From Mycogone perniciosa (lineage: Eukaryota; Ascomycota; Sordariomycetes; Hypocreales; Hypocreaceae): a stretch of 64,000 bases of DNA. The notes beneath the pieces were generated by a model. The model had not been told where the DNA came from and ran no database searches. It saw nothing but the letters and a program-made list of their open reading frames with translations. Position 1 is the first letter of the stretch, and every line of letters begins with the position of its first letter. Below are positions 35,244 to 46,441 of this stretch, piece after piece. Location of the stretch: assembly GCA_025331125.1 (NCBI GenBank), contig JAOALB010000009.1, forward strand, positions 1-64,000, written 5' to 3'. A program made the translations under genes and the position numbers.

Positions 35244-36384
35244 GCTGTACGCCGCCGGCAGCACCAGCGGACAGCTCTAATTCCTGGCGGCTCCTGAGAT
35301 CAATGGCAAGCCGAAGCAATGCTGATAGATTGGAGACTCCGGACAGAAAGTACCGAGGCAATCAATGAAGTTGTCGGTGTATGAGAGAGGCCTTGCTTGA
35401 CATTGTCTAACCTATCTCATGGGCTGCCGATGACCCGAAAATGAGCTCCGATGTCGTGATTACAATTTACAAATTGATAGCTTCCAAAGCGGGCCCTTAG
35501 TGAGTGATATATGCATTTATCAGTTATATTTGCCTAACCACTCCGCAACCACCGATAAGGACCGGCCCATGGGACGCTACTACATACGTAGGTATCTTGC
35601 CTCTGATAGCTTCTGTAAGTTAAGATCTTAATCCATGTCTAACGGGCCTTTAGATGCGCTACTCACATATCATCTCTCTACACCTTTTCTAGCTTCCTAT
35701 TCCAGAAAAGGTCCCATTCCACCTGTTTAACGATGACCCCAGTGCCGCCAATAGAGCTCCCTTTGTAACTCACAGGGATCATCAAAGAGCAATTGTCCTT
35801 CCAATGCCGAGACTGACAGTACATTCTTAATGAAAGATCACACAAGCATAACTAGGCCCGAGACGGAGTGGGGCCAGACGACTGCCGAAAACCCCCCAAC
35901 GTCTATCCGAGTGAGGCACCGAGCTCAGATTGCTGCTAGCAAGCCTTTGAGTTGCCTTGTTAGGGTAGATGTTGCTTATTTGGAGTAGTCGTCATAATGA
36001 TCCCCCACGTTCCTTACCCCATACACAAGACGAATCTTCCGACGGACTTCCATGCATATATGGACTATTGATCATTAATGTCCCATGTACAACCTTCAAA
36101 TCCATATCCAATCGGACGCAACAGTGACGAAGAAATGCTGTGATGACCCCCACAAACCAAATGCCATTCTCATGCGTTGACGAAGCTCGTTGGATAATGT
36201 TGCCACGAGACTACGCTTAACCAAGCACGGCATACAAGCTAAACATGGCGCAATGATATGGCCAGCATACGACATCTAAAAAATGGGGGTTCCTTGACTT
36301 ATTTGAATGTGGGAGAGCTGTACATACACCGTATATCATGGCCGATGAGCCGATGGAAGCAGTATTCGTTGTCAATGGGTAAAA
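35244..36384. other. Intergenic between divergent carrier and sulfatase genes
   Basis: 1.1 kb holding two promoters. No reading frame here is convincing. The sequence is unremarkable, with no repeat of note. Confidence 0.6.
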
Positions 36385-38336
36385 ATGCATACGAGACTGG
36401 GTCAAGCAGTTTTGGCATCATGGCTGATGTCTGCGGCCTTCACGGCTCATGCAGCCTCACATCGCCCAAATTTTGTCTTTATTCTGACTGATGATCAGGA
36501 TAATCACATGAATACTCTGGGTCATATGCCTTGGTTGCAGAAGTACCTGGTTGATGAAGGCACCACATTTGAAAGGCATTACTGCACAGGTACCAGCATT
36601 TCCCAGCCAATGGCCCAATGTCTTTTTGCTATCAATGTTAACAATGCTGACACTGACACTGACACTTGCAGTTGCTATTTGTTGTCCTAGCCGAGTCAAT
36701 CTCTGGACTGGACAACTGGCTCACAACACCAATGTGACGAATGTTAATCTTCCATGGGGTGCGTCATCGTGAGAATCACCATTACTCCAAAGAACTGTCT
36801 GTCTAATTCTGGAGCAGGAGGGTACCCTAAGTTCGTCCAAAATGGGTACAATGAAGCCCACCTCGCTCTGTGGATGCAGCAATCCGGATACAATACCTAC
36901 TATGTAGGAAAGCTCTTTAACGCCCATACAGTTAACAATTACAATTCACCCCTGGTCAACGGATACACGGAATCAAACTTCTTTCTCGATCCTTTCACGT
37001 ATCAGTACTATAACGTCACAACTACCAAGAACGGACAGCCACCAACGAATCCTGTAGGCAAATACTCCACAGACATTGTGGCTGAGAGCGCAGTCGAGTT
37101 CCTAGACCATGCTCTCAAAAAACCCGAGTCTCCGTTCTTTATCACACTTGCCCCTATAGCACCACATATGACCGTCAATGCAAGTGCTGGGTTGGCGTTT
37201 GATCCGCCTGAAGTCGCTGAGAGACATCGTGGCTTATTCTCCGATTACAAGATCCCCAGAACCGACAACTTTAACCCAGATTCCCCGAGCGGCGTCAATT
37301 GGGTAGCCAAACTGCCCAAGCTAAATGACACCGTAATCGCATATAATGACGAACAGCAGAGGCTGCGTCTTCGAGCTCTACAGGCCGTCGACGAGATTGT
37401 GAGAGATGTCGTCCATCGCCTCGACCAGACGGGCGTGTTAAACAACACCTACATCTTTTACACCTCTGACAACGGATATCACATCAGCCAACACAGAATG
37501 CATCCGGGTAAGACGTGTGGGTACGAAACAGACATCAACGTCCCTCTCATTGTACGTGGACCCGGAATACCTAAGCAGAGCGTTACCCGAGTCCCCTCGT
37601 CGCACACGGATATAGCCCCGACGATCCTACAGCTAGCAGGGGAGTGCATTGAAGACAAGAAATTTGACGGCGCACCGATTGACCTCTTCAGAACGTCCGA
37701 CGAGACTCGTTCCGAACATGTGGCTGTCGAATTCTGGGGCAACGGGCTAGCTGAGACTAAATTCGGTAGAGAGTATCGTAGCCCCAGCTATCCCAATAAC
37801 ACATACAAGGGGCTCCGGATTGAAGCAGAAGAGTATGGCTTCTACTATTCTGTATGGTGCAACAACGAAAAGGAGCTGTATGACATGAAGGTTAGTTGAG
37901 GCATCCAAACCCGAGCGCTGAGCAACGCAATGCTGAGTGACGATGACTTCTATAGGCGGACCCGGGGCAGCTCAATAACCTTCTCTCTTCAAAACAAAAC
38001 AGCACCGGTCAAACTTTCATTTTCTCTGGTGGAGAGAAGCCGCTTGAGTCTGTCGTCAATCGCCTTGATGCGTTGATGATGGTCCTCAAGTCTTGTAAAG
38101 AAACATCCTGCGTCTACCCGTGGAGGAGCTTACATCCAGATGGCGATGTAGAAAGTCTCGAGGATGCGCTGGATCCTGGATATGATGAATTTTATCGGGA
38201 GCAAGTGAAGGTGAGCTTTGCAAAATGCGAGCTGGGCTACATCCTCAGCTCAGAAGGCCCGCAGAGCTTTCATGTGTATGGGGATGATGAGGATAAGGGT
38301 GGCCCATGGTCTCCTCCTTGGAGAGGCCGACTATGA
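36385..38336 (+). CDS. Secreted sulfatase (arylsulfatase family)
   Basis: Hydrolyses sulfate esters outside the cell or in the secretory pathway. Four exons: 36385-36589, 36672-36758, 36818-37890 and 37956-38336, giving 581 residues. Start MHTRLGQAVLASWLM; residues 1-24 form a signal peptide ending AHA. The metal-binding TDDQD lies at residues 35-39. The sulfatase signature CCPSR at 72-76 begins exactly after the first splice junction; Cys72 would be converted to formylglycine. Other landmarks: YYVGKLFNAH, FITLAPIAPHM, YTSDNGYHISQHRMHPGK (late metal and sulfate site). The C-terminal exon gives KADPGQLNNL and ends DKGGPWSPPW. Many N-glycosylation sites fit secretion. Catalytic residues are intact. 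The substrate is unknown. Confidence 0.92.
36652..36668 (+). repeat. (CTGACA) triplicate just before the sulfatase intron 1 acceptor
   Basis: Three consecutive CTGACA units end four bases before the CAG acceptor at 36669-36671. Each contains CTGAC, the fungal branch-site consensus. Confidence 0.85.
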
Positions 38337-38532
38337 CTGGAGTGTATGGGAGTAGCATAGTTGGAGGCACTGGACATGTGGAATCGAGATGCTGAAAATA
38401 GTGGACACGGTCTCTTCATTCATCAAAACCCTAATGCCCTTTTCAACCCCTAGCGGTCATATCATCACTCTAAGACTCCACGCCCATAACCCACACGCTC
38501 ACATACATGACGAGACTCATACCTCCACTCTC

Positions 38533-39639
38533 TCAAGGGTTGACATAAAGCGGCAAAATGCCAGTCGCCCCATCATATTTATACGTCTTCAACTTGGCCA
38601 ACTCCACCCCGTGAAGGGTGCGAGCATTGACGGGGTGCTTGCTGCTGTTCTCGTTGCACCAATCTTTGGTTTGTGTCGGCAAGGCATCGAACTCCTCCTG
38701 AGAGAGGGAGTTGAACGAATTGGTCATGACGACGCCACAGGTCTTGCAGAATGTCTTGGCTACTACGTTTTTTCCGAAACTGTATCTGCCAATGTTGTCT
38801 CCGCCAGAGAGGACAACTTGCTCGGCCTTTGGGTAATACCAAATGCATCCATTCTGATGTATCGTTAGTATGTTTGCGTACGCGGAATCAGTTAGTTCAC
38901 TTACTCGCTGGCAGCTGCTACAATTGCATTCAATGGCGCCTTGGAAGGTCTCGTCAAGTGGCTTATTCACCACGGCTATGGTCACGGCTCCGCAATGGCA
39001 GCTTCCAGTGTATGTCTTGCCGCCCTCGATCTCCGCGGTGGGTAGATCACCCTTATGGGCTGGTGGCTGATATGGTTCTCCCAATGCTGCGCCGTCATAT
39101 CTGTAGGATATTAGCCAACGGAGATGTTCATAGAACTTCGAGGAAGGGATGTCCTACGGGGCGCACTCCAGAGTCCAGGGATCCAATCCCTGGATAGCAC
39201 GTGCCTATCGAGTTCGTTAACAAATGTTCGTGGCATTTGGTGTTTTAGAGGATTCGAGAGAGAGACTCACGTTCAGTGCAAGCTCCATTCCGTGGCCTGG
39301 CTTAGCCGCAACTCCCATAACAGCAGTTGCGCAGTTGGGACAGAACTGACAGGACATTAGCAAAACCGTTTCTCAAATGCATGTAATACAGGGCGGCAAA
39401 TCTGATCGAACCTTGTGAAGCAGAGTCTTCGAACCAAAGGCATACGTTGTCAGCGCATCCTCACTGCCCTTGACAACCTTGAAGTTGTCCCGGCTTGGGA
39501 AGACCCAGAGGTATCCCTTCTTAGTGCAGAGACTGCAGTTGCAGTCATAAACAGTCTTGATCTCCGGCACTTGAGCTTCATACACGAAGGCCCCGCAATG
39601 GCAGTTTCCCCGGTATGTGCGAAGCTCAGTCTCTGCCAT
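38533..39639 (-). CDS. Protein with two GFA/CENP-V (Mss4-like) zinc domains
   Basis: Glutathione-dependent formaldehyde-activating-type fold; the true reaction is unknown. Five exons on the minus strand: 39639-39412, 39345-39271, 39204-39158 (47 bp), 39100-38905 and 38853-38533, giving 288 residues. Domain 1: RTYRGNCHCGAFVYE, CNCSLCTKKGYLWVFP, then FCPNCATAVMG from exon 2. Domain 2: GSCHCGAVTIAV, CNCSSCQR joined to NGCIWYYP by splicing, then FCKTCGVVM. So each domain keeps the C-x-C, C-x2-C and C-x2-C zinc-ligand sets. The two are joined by LDPWTLECAPYDGAALGEP. Such double-domain proteins are frequent in filamentous fungi. The stop follows LPLYVNP. Confidence 0.9.
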
Positions 39640-40566
39640 GTTGGCTGTTGTTTCGGAGGCGAGGTTATATATACTAAGAGGCTCAGCTTAAGGAGAGTGA
39701 TGAGTCGAGATGGAGAAAGAGGATTTCAGGCAGCATTATATACTTGACCCAATCCCAGCCTTACGCCCCCTCCCTATGTATGTAAATCACGAGTCTCGGG
39801 CCGTCGGCGATTTTGCGAACTAGGCTAAGATCTCGATGTTATATTTGATGCATAGGCGTATAAGCCCCGTGAACACACAAATCATTCCATCGTGAATTGG
39901 TTCGTATAATCGTGCAGCTTTGTAAGCCTTTCCCCGCTGAGGCTGCACGAAGGAACTCCTCCTCCTCCGTTTCCCCGCCTCACATGTGTTTGTCCGTGCT
40001 TTGCCCATGTTTCTTCAATTGTTGTTCCGTACTCCGTAGTTCGGGTTTAATTCCAGCTTAATTCCAGCTTAATTCCAGCTTTAAGGGCTTAATGAGGCAT
40101 GAATCAGGCCGTTGGACTGCTTATTGTTCCTACGGAGAAGAGCGGAGCCATATAGGTATGCTAAATATATATCCGAAGTACGAAGTGCGAGTACGGAGTA
40201 ATATTACTGTAACTACTCCGTACATCCGAGGTACAGGGAGATTGGTTAATATGTACTCCGTACTCATACTATTTAAAGTTACAACATATTATTAGTTGCA
40301 GCACTATGAACAAGAATCCTCCGTAGTCGATGTTTAGCGAATAATGCATCTCTAAACTGCCTAAGGTAGCATAGCGCCGAGCTGATGAGACGGTATGGAT
40401 GGACTCGTAGACCAAAAACTAAGCATCTTCTTAAAATGCAATGTGTCGTTATAAGTTAATTTCATCATGTCCGCTAAACGCCATGGCAAAGTCATGTCCC
40501 AGGACTCGTATTGCAAATATGTTTACGTCAAAACAGAAAATAGTCTCCTATACACGGAGCACCCCT
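39640..40566. other. Intergenic between the GFA gene and Cog3, with short repeats
   Basis: 927 bp between two minus-strand genes, serving as the GFA promoter and Cog3 3' side. It holds TACTCCGTA/TACGGAGTA copies at 40030-40038, 40192-40200, 40214-40222 and 40253-40261 and an 11-bp triplicate at 40047-40079. No gene is seen. Confidence 0.65.
40047..40079. repeat. Three perfect tandem copies of an 11-bp unit
   Basis: TTAATTCCAGC occurs three times back to back (40047-40057, 40058-40068, 40069-40079), in intergenic DNA. Confidence 0.95.
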
Positions 40567-43098
40567 TCAATACTGCCGAACAGCATTCTTACCATCCTTT
40601 GCCTCGTTTTGCGCCTGGGCGTTGAGTTGAATAGCCTCCTTAAGCTTCGCAATTACCTCTGGTTGGTTGCTGAACGCCGTCTGAAGAATCCTTTCTAGCT
40701 CTGCCTCGACCTTTGCGATTGGTTTGACGCCGGCCTTCCTGCTTTGAGAGTCGTTTATAAGAGATGCCCATCGTTTTGTGAAGGCGTAGATGGACTGTCT
40801 CAGCAGCTCGTCAAGTTGTTCGCTCATATCCTCCACCGTCAGCGTCTTGGCTGTCACCGACGGCGCTCCGCGAGACCAGAGTTGACCACTAATGATATTA
40901 CCAAAGAACCCAACCCAATTCTGAGGACTCAGCGTGTCCCAAATCTGCCCAAAATGCTGCATCGAAGGTGGTTGGCTTCTAATGTCGCCAATTTCTAGCG
41001 AGACTAACTCGTTTTTGATGATGAGTAAGTTCTTGACCATGAATAAGTCTGGGTCGGTATCTGTCTTGAGCGACCTAATTCTCGCTTCGGCCCTCTGAAG
41101 GACTTGAATTGTTTCCCTCACGATTTTGAACACTACTGGACTGTTCTTCGCCTCCAAAGTGTAAGCACATAGCAAAAGGAAAGAGTAGACATGGGAATGA
41201 TGGCTCACGGATCGTTCCTTTGGCATAGCTTGGTCAAACATGGCCAGAAGCTCAATTGCTCGTTTAACCAATGGGTATGCATTTGAGGATGCCACGCCAC
41301 CCACAACAGGCTCGATCTTCAAAGAGTTGTCCTGAACCGCAGCTTTTGATATCGATTTCGTGATCTCTGCCTCAAAGATATTATCCGTGAATGACCAGAG
41401 ATGCTCAGCCAGCAGTCTGGAGGCGTACTCCCTATACTTCCTGAATGACGGCGATTCCTCATCATCGCCTTCCGTAATCGCGTATTCGCTAGCCAGCCAG
41501 CCGACCACATTACAGACCTCCTGAAGCTGGGCATTCTGCAACACAGACTGTACTTGCGTCGCGAGTGGCGCTAAATGCCCAGGGTGTACCATTGATGTGT
41601 GTACTGTCTTTATCACCTGGAAAGCAGAGTCCGGCGACATGTTCCACACCGGCTCCACGTTGAATATTTGAACAAATAGACCGTCCTCGTTATACACTCT
41701 TTCAAACGATTGTTTGATAAAATTTCGAGAAGCCGTTTCGACGGAGAGACTCTTCGCCTCTTTCTGATACGCATCCAAGTCATGCTGCGTCATCACCTTC
41801 AAATCCCGGTCGCGGGTAGAGAGATATGTGCGAAACATGGTTGTAACAGTATTAGCATATGTTGCCGTGTTGGACGAGGCCTCTATGGGCTGTCCATATT
41901 GATCATAGGCACAGCGTACAACTCTCTGGACGTTCGGCAGAAGAGAGTATGACTCGGTCATCATTTCTTCAAACCTGTCATAGGCAAGAGCATGGCGGGC
42001 TGACTCGGATTTTGTCGCAGCAATCTGACGGGCAACATCAGTGGAGACCTTTTCCAGGCGGCTCGTGAATCCGTGGTCTAGAAGATGAAGTGCTTTGGTG
42101 AGTAAGGCATTGTATCGTGCAAGGTACGAATCCCGCTCTCTGTATGTTTCCTGAAGGGCAAGTCAGTGCCAGTCATTGCCGTGTTTTGTGTATGCCTTAC
42201 ATGGCCGCTCATAAATACAATACAAGAGTCGATGTTCTCCACCATTTCACCAAAATCATCATCATCCACGAGTCGGCTGGCACCGGGAGAATTGAGTCGT
42301 CTCGATGCGGTCTCAAGGTAGGCGTAGTAATGCAAGTCTGTGCCCACCTCATCAGCAAGCTTCTCTAGCCGCCGTTGCTCTGTGAGAAGCTCTTCGCATT
42401 GCGCCTGGAAGGTTGACGTTTGCGCCTCAACAGACTGGAATGAATTCGACAACGTCGTGAGCAATTTCAGGGTGCCGTTAGTATCATCGATTAGGCTCTC
42501 GAGGTGGCGCTCCGTTAGAGTTAACTGATCGCGGTAGAGCCTGTCATGGTCAGCAAAGCTCCAGTCTCGCTCGAGGTACGACTCAGGTGTCTGTACATAT
42601 ACTCTTGCTGGCTCTCCTCCAACAATTGTTCATCGAGTGAGTGCAATAACGGGGCAATTTGCTTGTTATAGCTCAACTCGCTGGGCTTCTCATCGCACAG
42701 CGTCAATGCTTCCCAACTTCTATCCCTCTTGCCGACTTTCCTTTGGCTCTTGTGCTGGGAATCCTTGGAGAGTTGAGCTCTGACAACATGGTAAAAGTCG
42801 GAGTATGAGGCAGCGCGTCGAGTTAACGTGGGTTCGGGCGGGTTGTTCGAATCTTCAGGCTCTTCAAGGACATCTCCAAGCGACTCTGCGACATCGGTGC
42901 TGCCTGTTCCCTACGAGAGCTGTTAGCTCGACCACCCCACCATAGACAGATCCATGAGCAGGAGAGGTAAAGGGGGAGACAAGCGTTGGGCTGCTGAAGC
43001 AGAGACTCTTTGCGACGGTGTCCTTGGGGCTGACTACCAGTCGCAGGCTTCTTGCTGGTAATTTCGGGCACGAAGCTGTACCATCCGTCTTCGTACAT
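40567..43098 (-). CDS. COG3: Conserved oligomeric Golgi complex subunit 3 (Cog3/Sec34)
   Basis: Cog3 is a lobe A subunit of COG, which tethers vesicles recycling within the Golgi. Exons on the minus strand: 43098 to about 42985, about 42910-42603, 42540-42201 and 42150-40567; about 781 residues. Start MYEDGWYSFVPEITSKKP, the usual fungal opening. The first junction is ambiguous: the best frame-preserving choice is a GC..AG intron (42984-42911), the alternative a GT donor at 42980 with an acceptor at 42904. The second intron (42541-42602) has GTATAT donor, CTGAC branch site and joins SQQE to LYRDQLTLTERHLESL. The third joins MSGH to ETYRERDSYLARYNALL. The Sec34-like helical domain follows: RLEKVSTDVARQIAATKSES and ALAYDRFEEMMTESYSLLPN. 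The C-terminal third is helical to the stop after KNAVRQY. Confidence 0.9.
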
Positions 43099-43479
43099 GG
43101 TGGTTAGAAGCCCGAGTTCGCGATGTCTGTTGAAGGTCTACTTGAAGCCACGCATGCGCGATTGGCAGGACCCTGTCGGAATCATTTGGTCCCGATGGCC
43201 GACGCTGTCACTCTGTACTCCGTACTCCGTACTCCATTATTAGTACCTTATCCTTATTTGTGGATGGACCAATTGGCGATCAGCCAAATGAGGTTTGACA
43301 TCATGGCAGCGCACAGACTGAAGAGCAGGGATTCTGTGCTTTCAGCCCACTTGCCATGAAGATTCAGATCTTTGCATTGCACGCATGATCATGATCTCAT
43401 GCCATTCGCGAATTTGAGGACTCGGGCCTCGCTAGCGGTCTCGTGCGCTTCGATCCCATGAGATTCGATTCTTGCCACA
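43099..43479. promoter_or_regulatory. Divergent promoter between Cog3 and the Fmp25-like gene
   Basis: 381 bp between two start codons pointing apart. It carries overlapping TACTCCGTACTCCGTACTCC at about 43216-43235, the only dispersed motif here. I see no clear TATA box. Confidence 0.6.
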
Positions 43480-45288
43480 ATGAATGCCTCTCAATCAGCC
43501 TTTAAACGAGCTCTTCAGCTTCGTTGCCCAGCTCGGCAACAGCTGCTCGCGACTCAACGCCAATGGGTTCGATATGCCAGCAATTCTTCCCAACAGGGTC
43601 CTCAGCGTCGAGGAGGAAGAGTTATAGGATTCGCGGCTGTCTTTGCTGCGGCGACGGCTGTAGCGTACTACTATCCCAACCTCAAGGCTCAGCTCAAATC
43701 TCCGCCCGAAGAACCAGATGCGGGATCCGAAAAGGTGGAACTCGAATTTGAGAGGGCTCGGAAAACGCCCGCCTCCAAGGAAGATAACCGCGAGCTCCTC
43801 AGCTCTCAGCACTTGCAGGCCAAGAAAAGCTGGGAGCATCCCGGAGTCTACGCCTGGGGCTCCAACACGGGCAAGGTTATCGATCCCAACTCCAATGAGA
43901 AATACGTGAAGCTTCCTCGTAGAATTGCCTATTTCAACGACCAACTTCTCCGCGACCTCAAGCTCACCCGAGAATTTGGCGCAGCAATCGCGGAAAATGG
44001 GGACCTCGTGCAATGGGGTACCGGCTTCTCTAAAGCGGACCCCAGTCCATCTACGACATTGAAAGGCAAGGACCTGGTCAAGATTGAAGTCTCGGACGAT
44101 CGAATCATTGCTTTGTCCCGCAGAGGTGGTGTTTATGCCGTCCCATCCTCCCGCGAGGACTTGGAAGGTGGCAAAAAACTAGAGCCACCAAAGAGCTCGT
44201 GGTCTCTGTGGTCTTCGCCTAAGGAGACAATCAGCTTCCAGGATTTGACTCCCGCAAGCCTTGGATATGGAGAGAGTATTACCGATATCAGCAGTGGCCT
44301 TGAGCACTGCCTAATGCTCACCTCCAAAGGACGAGTGTTCTCTGCTGCCTCAAGCGCCTCATCCTTCCCTTCTAAGGGGCAAATGGGCATCCCCGGCCTC
44401 ACCTGGGAGACCAGACCCAAGGGCCGTTACGATCAAGCCCATGAAATCACGACGCTTAAGGGCTTCAAAATCGACCAGATTGCCACAGGAGATCATCATT
44501 CCGTTGTGTTAGACAAGATTGGACGAATCTTCACATTCGGCGACAATACTTATGGCCAGCTTGGTTTCGAGGCTGAACCCGGCCTTCCATTCGTATCTGA
44601 TCCGTCAATGGTGCCTGTCCAGAAACTTTATGGCAGCAGCGGCTTGGTGCCAAAGGTTACATCTGTCGCCGCTGGAGGAGTCAATACATTCTTCACCTGC
44701 CAAGCCGATGCGCCAGCAAACAGCATCAATAGCAGTGCAGTTGTGTCTTCAAAGAGAACGCCTCCAAGTGTATTTGAGCTCTGGGCTACTGGGCAAGGCA
44801 CTTGCGGTTCGTTGGGCACCGGTAAGTGGACTCACGTCTCTATCGGGCCGACGAAGGTGAAAGCTCTTTCGTCCCTCTCCGAGTTTGATGAGAAGTCAAA
44901 CAAGCTGGTACCAATCAAGATCAAGTCTTTGAGTATTGGAGCCACGCATTGTTCTGCAATCATGGATAATGCCACCCAAACATCTGTCTCCAGCCGATCT
45001 TCGGAGAATGAGACCTACTGGGGTTCTGATGTGGTCTTCTGGGGAGGTAACGAGCACTACCAACTTGGGACAGGCAAGAGAAACAACATGAACGCGCCGA
45101 GATATATCGGGCCACTAGATGGTGGCGAGGGGGACGCAGCCAAGGGCAGGAAAGGCGAGATGCACCGATTGTGCCTGACGCCTCGACAGACTGTACGATT
45201 GGGAGAGGGCGGCAAGGGTCGCAAGGTCACGCTGGAGCAAAAGGTCGAATGCGGCAAGTTTGTCACGGGGGTATACTCTGCTGCGTGA
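43480..45288 (+). CDS. FMP25: Mitochondrial RCC1-repeat protein, Fmp25-like
   Basis: Yeast Fmp25 is an inner-membrane protein needed for assembly of the bc1 complex (complex III). Single exon of 602 residues from MNASQSAFKRALQL. The N-terminus is basic and amphipathic, as in a mitochondrial targeting sequence, and is followed by one membrane span at about 46-65 (GFAAVFAAATAVAYYY). The rest is a degenerate RCC1-type propeller: GVYAWGSNTGKV, GDLVQWGTGFS, ISSGLEHCLMLTSKGRVFS, IATGDHHSVVLDKIGRIFTF followed by GDNTYGQLG, and WGGNEHYQLGTGKRNN. The order of span then propeller matches Fmp25. No intron signal interrupts the frame. Confidence 0.88.
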   Translation: MNASQSAFKRALQLRCPARQQLLATQRQWVRYASNSSQQGPQRRGGRVIGFAAVFAAATAVAYYYPNLKAQLKSPPEEPDAGSEKVELEFERARKTPASKEDNRELLSSQHLQAKKSWEHPGVYAWGSNTGKVIDPNSNEKYVKLPRRIAYFNDQLLRDLKLTREFGAAIAENGDLVQWGTGFSKADPSPSTTLKGKDLVKIEVSDDRIIALSRRGGVYAVPSSREDLEGGKKLEPPKSSWSLWSSPKETISFQDLTPASLGYGESITDISSGLEHCLMLTSKGRVFSAASSASSFPSKGQMGIPGLTWETRPKGRYDQAHEITTLKGFKIDQIATGDHHSVVLDKIGRIFTFGDNTYGQLGFEAEPGLPFVSDPSMVPVQKLYGSSGLVPKVTSVAAGGVNTFFTCQADAPANSINSSAVVSSKRTPPSVFELWATGQGTCGSLGTGKWTHVSIGPTKVKALSSLSEFDEKSNKLVPIKIKSLSIGATHCSAIMDNATQTSVSSRSSENETYWGSDVVFWGGNEHYQLGTGKRNNMNAPRYIGPLDGGEGDAAKGRKGEMHRLCLTPRQTVRLGEGGKGRKVTLEQKVECGKFVTGVYSAA

Positions 45289-46441
45289 AGGGCCAACGAA
45301 TCATTAATACCCAACAGCTTCTGGAAATGTTCCATACACGAAGCCAGGCTTGTCCAGATTGGTGTATGATATGATATGTCACGTCACGTCACACCACATG
45401 TACGAGTATGTACGAAGTACCTATGTAAATGGAGGGAGGCGTTTAGTTTGCTGGATTGATGGACAGGGCTGGAAGAGACACGGGTGAAACCCAGCTCTGA
45501 TGTATGTACAATAGCGGCGAGGACCGCATCATGATTTATGGCAATCTCCCTGCTCCTATATTCCGCACAATCGTGGGTGATGCACACTCTAGCGTCAAAC
45601 CAACGACGATCAAATCCATCTTCCTGGTCTGTGAAACGGGCCGGTGATCTTGGCCGACATGCAGATGACCTTGGCCCGATTCCGATGTCTCGGGAGCGAT
45701 ACCACGCGCCACATAGATGGCGATGCTAGGGGCGTGCTGCTGACGCTAGGGTGCAAACGAGAGACGGGATAGTACTACTAATACGACAGACATGATATGT
45801 GAGCTGACACGGGACTTTTCAAGGGAATCAGATGACACTGATACAATACCACGTAAAAATGCGTGTGCTGCGTATGGAGGCTTCGTTTTGTTTCAGAAAG
45901 GCACAAACCCGTCTTCGGGGGCAAGCAAGATATTTGAAACCTCCATTTCTTTGCACGTGCATACTGACTGTTTCTGGCAAAGTTCTCCAGTCCAGACCAC
46001 CTACTACTCTCTCTGACGCTCCTCCGAAACAACTGCTTCTTTAAATAGCTTCTCAGCCATTTTATTTTTATTTTTATTTTTCCCATTCCCTCGTGACCCC
46101 TCGCGCGCGCCACCCGCGACCGCTGGATGGGTCTGAGTCGAGGACTCGTCTCGCTGCTGCTGACCTCATCATCTTCGTCCTCTTCGCTGAATCGTTCCCT
46201 CTGCCGGTTGGAGGGCAGCTCATTGTTCTGTCTCAGTTGCTCTTCCTCCTATTCCCATTCCTTCTGTTCCTCCTACTCCTCGACGCCTTCCGTCGGCTTA
46301 TTCGCTCTTCTTCTTCTCAACAACTACGCCTTCGCCTTCGCCTTTACCTTCGCCTTCGCCCGAGGGCATCACATACGCTCAAGCTCACGCTCAACTATTG
46401 TCGAACCAACACCTTGCACCATCGCGTCGTCAGCGCCAGCC
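45289..46441. other. Intergenic plus pyrimidine-rich leader of the PTP gene
   Basis: 1.15 kb. From about 46055 to 46350 the plus strand is strongly C/T-rich (TTTTATTTTTATTTTT, then CTTC/CTCC runs and a CTTCGC-type repeat near 46328-46360), which looks like promoter and 5' leader. The frame is open upstream of the PTP start from an ATG at 46127, but the 105 residues it would add are low-complexity Ser/Leu/Phe and are probably not translated. Confidence 0.6.

Noticed and set aside
40340..40420. Hammerhead-like CTGATGAG and a CCTAAGGTAGC string resembling rRNA
   Set aside because: The CTGATGAG lacks the matching GAAA core and stems, and the rRNA-like string is only about a dozen bases with no flanking rRNA similarity.
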